In this document: positions 61,534-64,000 of the stretch, one piece after another | Numbering within the stretch: position 1 is the first letter of the stretch | Layout: the number at the start of each line of letters is the position of its first letter | Origin: Bathymodiolus japonicus methanotrophic gill symbiont | GTDB taxonomy: Bacteria; Pseudomonadota; Gammaproteobacteria; Methylococcales; Methylomonadaceae | DNA: 64,000 bases | Reading direction: 5' to 3' | Assembly (NCBI RefSeq): GCF_019721995.1 | Contig: NZ_BLYC01000010.1 | Location: 52,088-116,087, forward strand | Notes under the pieces: generated by a model | Database searches by the model: none | What the model was told of the DNA's origin: nothing | Seen by the model: the letters and a program-made list of their open reading frames with translations, nothing else | Position numbers and translations under genes: made by a program

Positions 61534-62831
61534 CTATGTCAGAGCTGTATCATATTCTTTATCCTGACTCGCCATCGCCCACAGTATTCGGGCATTTTTA
61601 TTGGCCAGCGCAACGGCGGCTTTATTAAATCCACGCCGCTCAATGAGTGCTTGTAGCCATAGGCTTAATTTATCTTTTTTACCACTACAGTGCTTTAACA
61701 CCGATCGTGCTCCATGAATTAACATCGTACGAATATAGCGGTTACCTCGCTTACTAATTCCTAAATAAACCTGATTATCACCACTGCTATGTTGTCTCGG
61801 AACAATCCCTAAGCTGGCTGCATAATCTCGGCTACTCTGATAGCTTTTACCTGTCCCTATGTCTGAGGCAATGTGGTGGCTGTTATTGCCCCAATACCTG
61901 GCACATCAAGAAAACGCTGGCTTAACTGATTGCTATTACATAGCCAGCTAATACGTCAGTCCTGTTGTTTAATCTCTTCATCTAGTGCAACTAGTTTTTC
62001 ATATTGCTCAGCAAACATTTCTCGACTTAAATCAGTCAAATCATTGTCGCTATCTTCTAAAATCAACGGTAATTCTACTCTTACTTTCTTTATACCTTCG
62101 CTGAAAATCATGGAAACGGAGCTTAGCGAAGTGGTGATTTTTAGCCCCTGATAGGCGACAGGGCAATTCGCTGATTCGACGTGTGCTAGCAGCACGCGAG
62201 AGGAGCAAGAATTGCATTCCGAATAGCCGTCCAGCCAGTGAGGTAGTAATGACGAAGCGGCTTTTGTGCGTAGTCGTTGCGGACGCAGGGCGTTCAGGGC
62301 ATCTCCCATCCGCTGCGTAGGTGAACGAATTATGGCGACAGGAGTCCCAGAATTTCGTGAGGTAGCATGGCGCGCCTGTAGGAATAACAATGCCTCTTTC
62401 ACTGAGTAGCCCTCGCACTTGATTAACCAGCGCAGTACGTTTGCCAACAAGGCCTTCACGTATTCTATGAACAAGTTGAATGTCTTGCTGTTCAATCGTT
62501 TTTATCGACACTGTGCGCTTATTTGGACGGGTAACCGCATCAAATATAGCAGCGGCATCATTAAAGTCATTTTTGTTCCCCACCACAAAACCCTTTACAT
62601 AACGGGCATTAAGCAAAATGACTTCATGCCCTTGTTTAGTTAACTCTCTTGCCCAGTGATGAGCTCCGCCACAGGCTTCTATTCCAATTAAGCTCACTGG
62701 ATAATTTGCAAAAAATATTAAAAGCTCAGCTCGTTTTAGCTTTTTCTTAACAGGTTTTGATTTTTTTCATCAAATGTATACATGTGAAAAATATTTTTTG
62801 CTATATCCAATCCAATTACGCTATTATTCAT
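61534..62831 (-). pseudogene. IS110-family transposase remnant, with element C copy 3
   Basis: Start MNNSVIGLDIAKNIFHMYTFDEKN at 62831 carries the DEDD-type first Asp. A frameshift in an A-run follows within 20 codons; then LIGIEACGGAHHWARELTKQGHEVILLNARYVKGFV, KNDFNDAAAIFDAV and RTALVNQVRGLLSERGIVIP. Element C (62099-62378) splits IVIP|KGIKKV exactly. A TGA after EEIKQQD and another frameshift near ATTLP break the rest, which still shows the DUF/transposase_20 part VPGIGAITATTLP and SSRDYAASLGIVPRQHSSGD plus KRGNRYIRTMLIHGARS. Clearly inactive. IS110 elements also insert without inverted ends, which makes the neighbourhood with the small elements of interest. Confidence 0.9.
62099..62378 (-). 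mobile_element. short mobile element, family C, copy 3 (280 bp)
   Basis: Minus-strand CAGGCGCGCC start, TGATTTTCAGCG end, in the sense direction of the IS110 gene. Deletion of exactly 280 bases restores IVIPKGIKKVRVELP; no duplication. Confidence 0.93.
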
Positions 62832-62911
62832 GTCGGGCTCCTCTTTGCTCCGTTATTACTCTTAGGTGCATTATGACACTGTTGGTGGGAGAGGAGTCCA
62901 TATCATCAGCC

Positions 62912-63844
62912 CTATTGCAGCAAATTGGTAATCTCAATCGCTGTAGCTAAAGCACGTCGGCCTGCTTCGCCTGATACATCAGGCGTGTTACCCGACTGGA
63001 TGCATGCAATAAAGTGCTTGATTTCTTCTAACAGGGCATCGCCATTTTCAAACACGGATTTGTCCGTTTCGATTTTAGGCACACCAGGAAACATTTCGCC
63101 TTCACCAGCATAGTGCTTGGTTAAAACACGGTTTTGAAAATCGATAGAAATATATGAATTGGGGCGGAACATACGCATTTTACGCTCCATCTTCATGCTA
63201 ATGCGGCTCGCGGTAACATTCGCTACACAGCCATTTTTAAAGGTCAGCCGCGCATTGGCGATATCGGTTCCTTTGGTTAAAACTTCCGTACCACTGGCTT
63301 CAATATGATCTACTTCAGAATCAACAATCGCCAGAATAATATCAATATCATGAATCATCAAATCCAGCACCACACTGACATCATTGGCACGCGGATTAAA
63401 CGGCGATAAACGATGTGACTCGATAAATAATGGCTTATCCTCCAAATCGCCCAGCCCCATAACCGCAGGATTAAAGCGCTCTAAATGTCCGACCTGCAAT
63501 ACAATGTTTTTTTGTTTCGCTATCTCGATAAGTTCATCTGCTTCTGCTACGGTAACCGTAATCGGCTTTTCAACTAAAACATGCGCACCGGCCTGAAGAA
63601 AGTCTCTGGAGACCTGATGGTGCAATGTGGTCGGCACAACAATGCTGACTGCATCGACATGACCCAGTAAAGACTGATAATCTGTTAAAGCTTCGGCTCC
63701 ATGCTTTGTAGCAACGTCCTTAGCCGCTTGCTCATTAATATCAACAACAGCAACTAATTCACAATCCGGCAGTGATGCGTATTTTTCCGCATGAAACTTG
63801 CCCAGGTAACCTGTCCCAATAACAGCACATTTAAGTTTACTCAT
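62912..63844 (-). CDS. Gfo/Idh/MocA family oxidoreductase
   Basis: A 310-residue NAD-dependent sugar dehydrogenase. N-terminal Rossmann motif CAVIGTGYLGKFHAEKYA, then LVAVVDINEQ, the family's HVLVEKPITVTVAEAD with the catalytic Lys, and the substrate-binding DVSVVLDLMIHDIDIILA (Asp-x3-His). This resembles the dehydrogenases found beside lpxA/lpxB in several gammaproteobacteria and GnnA-type enzymes. A link with the DegT aminotransferase at 59534-60631 is plausible. It starts near the right edge of the IS110 remnant in reverse orientation, so the IS lies downstream and does not remove its promoter. Confidence 0.9.
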   Translation of the reverse strand: MSKLKCAVIGTGYLGKFHAEKYASLPDCELVAVVDINEQAAKDVATKHGAEALTDYQSLLGHVDAVSIVVPTTLHHQVSRDFLQAGAHVLVEKPITVTVAEADELIEIAKQKNIVLQVGHLERFNPAVMGLGDLEDKPLFIESHRLSPFNPRANDVSVVLDLMIHDIDIILAIVDSEVDHIEASGTEVLTKGTDIANARLTFKNGCVANVTASRISMKMERKMRMFRPNSYISIDFQNRVLTKHYAGEGEMFPGVPKIETDKSVFENGDALLEEIKHFIACIQSGNTPDVSGEAGRRALATAIEITNLLQ

Positions 63845-63988
63845 AGCTTTTCATTATCGATTAAAAATTTTGCCTATTGTATATGATTTAAAGCTTACAC
63901 CAAAACACTTACTATCCGGCTAATCAGAATGAGCCCCTGTCCAGCACAAGCGCAGCCTCAACCCTATCTCAGTTACATAGCCAAGAGT

Positions 63989-64000
63989 CAGGCGCGCCAT
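63989..64000 (+). mobile_element. start of a family B or C element, cut by window end
   Basis: The last 12 bases, CAGGCGCGCCAT, equal the first 12 of every B and C copy. Which family it is cannot be told. Confidence 0.75.

Overview
The window looks like chromosome from a gammaproteobacterial methylotroph, most likely a type I methanotroph (Methylococcales). The main reason is a complete fhc operon (fhcB, fhcA, fhcD, fhcC with a pterin dehydratase) at 52.5-58.1 kb for tetrahydromethanopterin-linked formaldehyde oxidation. It sits among ordinary gammaproteobacterial housekeeping blocks. No methane monooxygenase, rRNA or tRNA gene was seen, so the taxonomic placement is inference.

Layout. 0-10.5 kb is core: the end of pgk, rpoZ-spoT-ridA, recG-ubiC, gloA, then on the minus strand DUF1456, slyX, mazG, a PerM-like permease and queD. 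10.6-13.1 kb is a scar: an IS30 element, an IS3 remnant, a DUF692 remnant and a broken unknown gene. 13.2-27.4 kb is core again: rne, infA, clpA-clpS, a Nudix gene with mnmA, and the minus-strand cluster pyrG-kdsA-eno-ftsB-ispD-ispF-truD, with truD reduced to its first 80 codons. 27.5-47.9 kb is densely invaded. IS66, IS630, IS4-type and other IS copies are nested in each other, with crp, lipA and a secreted protein of unknown function still intact, and a PEP-synthase-like gene and a STAS/SEC14-like gene broken. 48.0-60.6 kb is core: corC-ybeY-phoH-miaB, ribA, the fhc operon, a VapBC-like pair, a HAD phosphatase and a DegT aminotransferase. 60.6-62.9 kb holds a decayed IS110, then a Gfo/Idh dehydrogenase; the window ends inside another small repeat.

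The most unusual content is a set of at least 18 copies of very short mobile elements in three related families: A (exactly 295 bp, 9 copies), B (exactly 260 bp, 5 copies) and C (280-291 bp, 3 copies), plus one copy cut by the window end. They have no terminal inverted repeats, insert with no target-site duplication and in both orientations, and hit transposase genes above all. Where an empty site exists or can be reconstructed, removing the element restores the reading frame to the base. B and C share a 5' module, A and C share a 3' module, and all end in a hairpin framed by GACTA and CAGCG whose stem differs between families but stays paired. No transposase that could move them was identified.

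Other dispersed repeats are: a 204-bp MITE (family D, 8-bp duplications) whose ends resemble a full-length IS4-type element in the same window; TA-flanked MITEs (E and F); a 176-bp MITE (G); GTAG-headed REP-like palindromes; and a four-copy repeat (H) of constant flanks around a hairpin whose arms covary. The H copies lie just downstream of genes.
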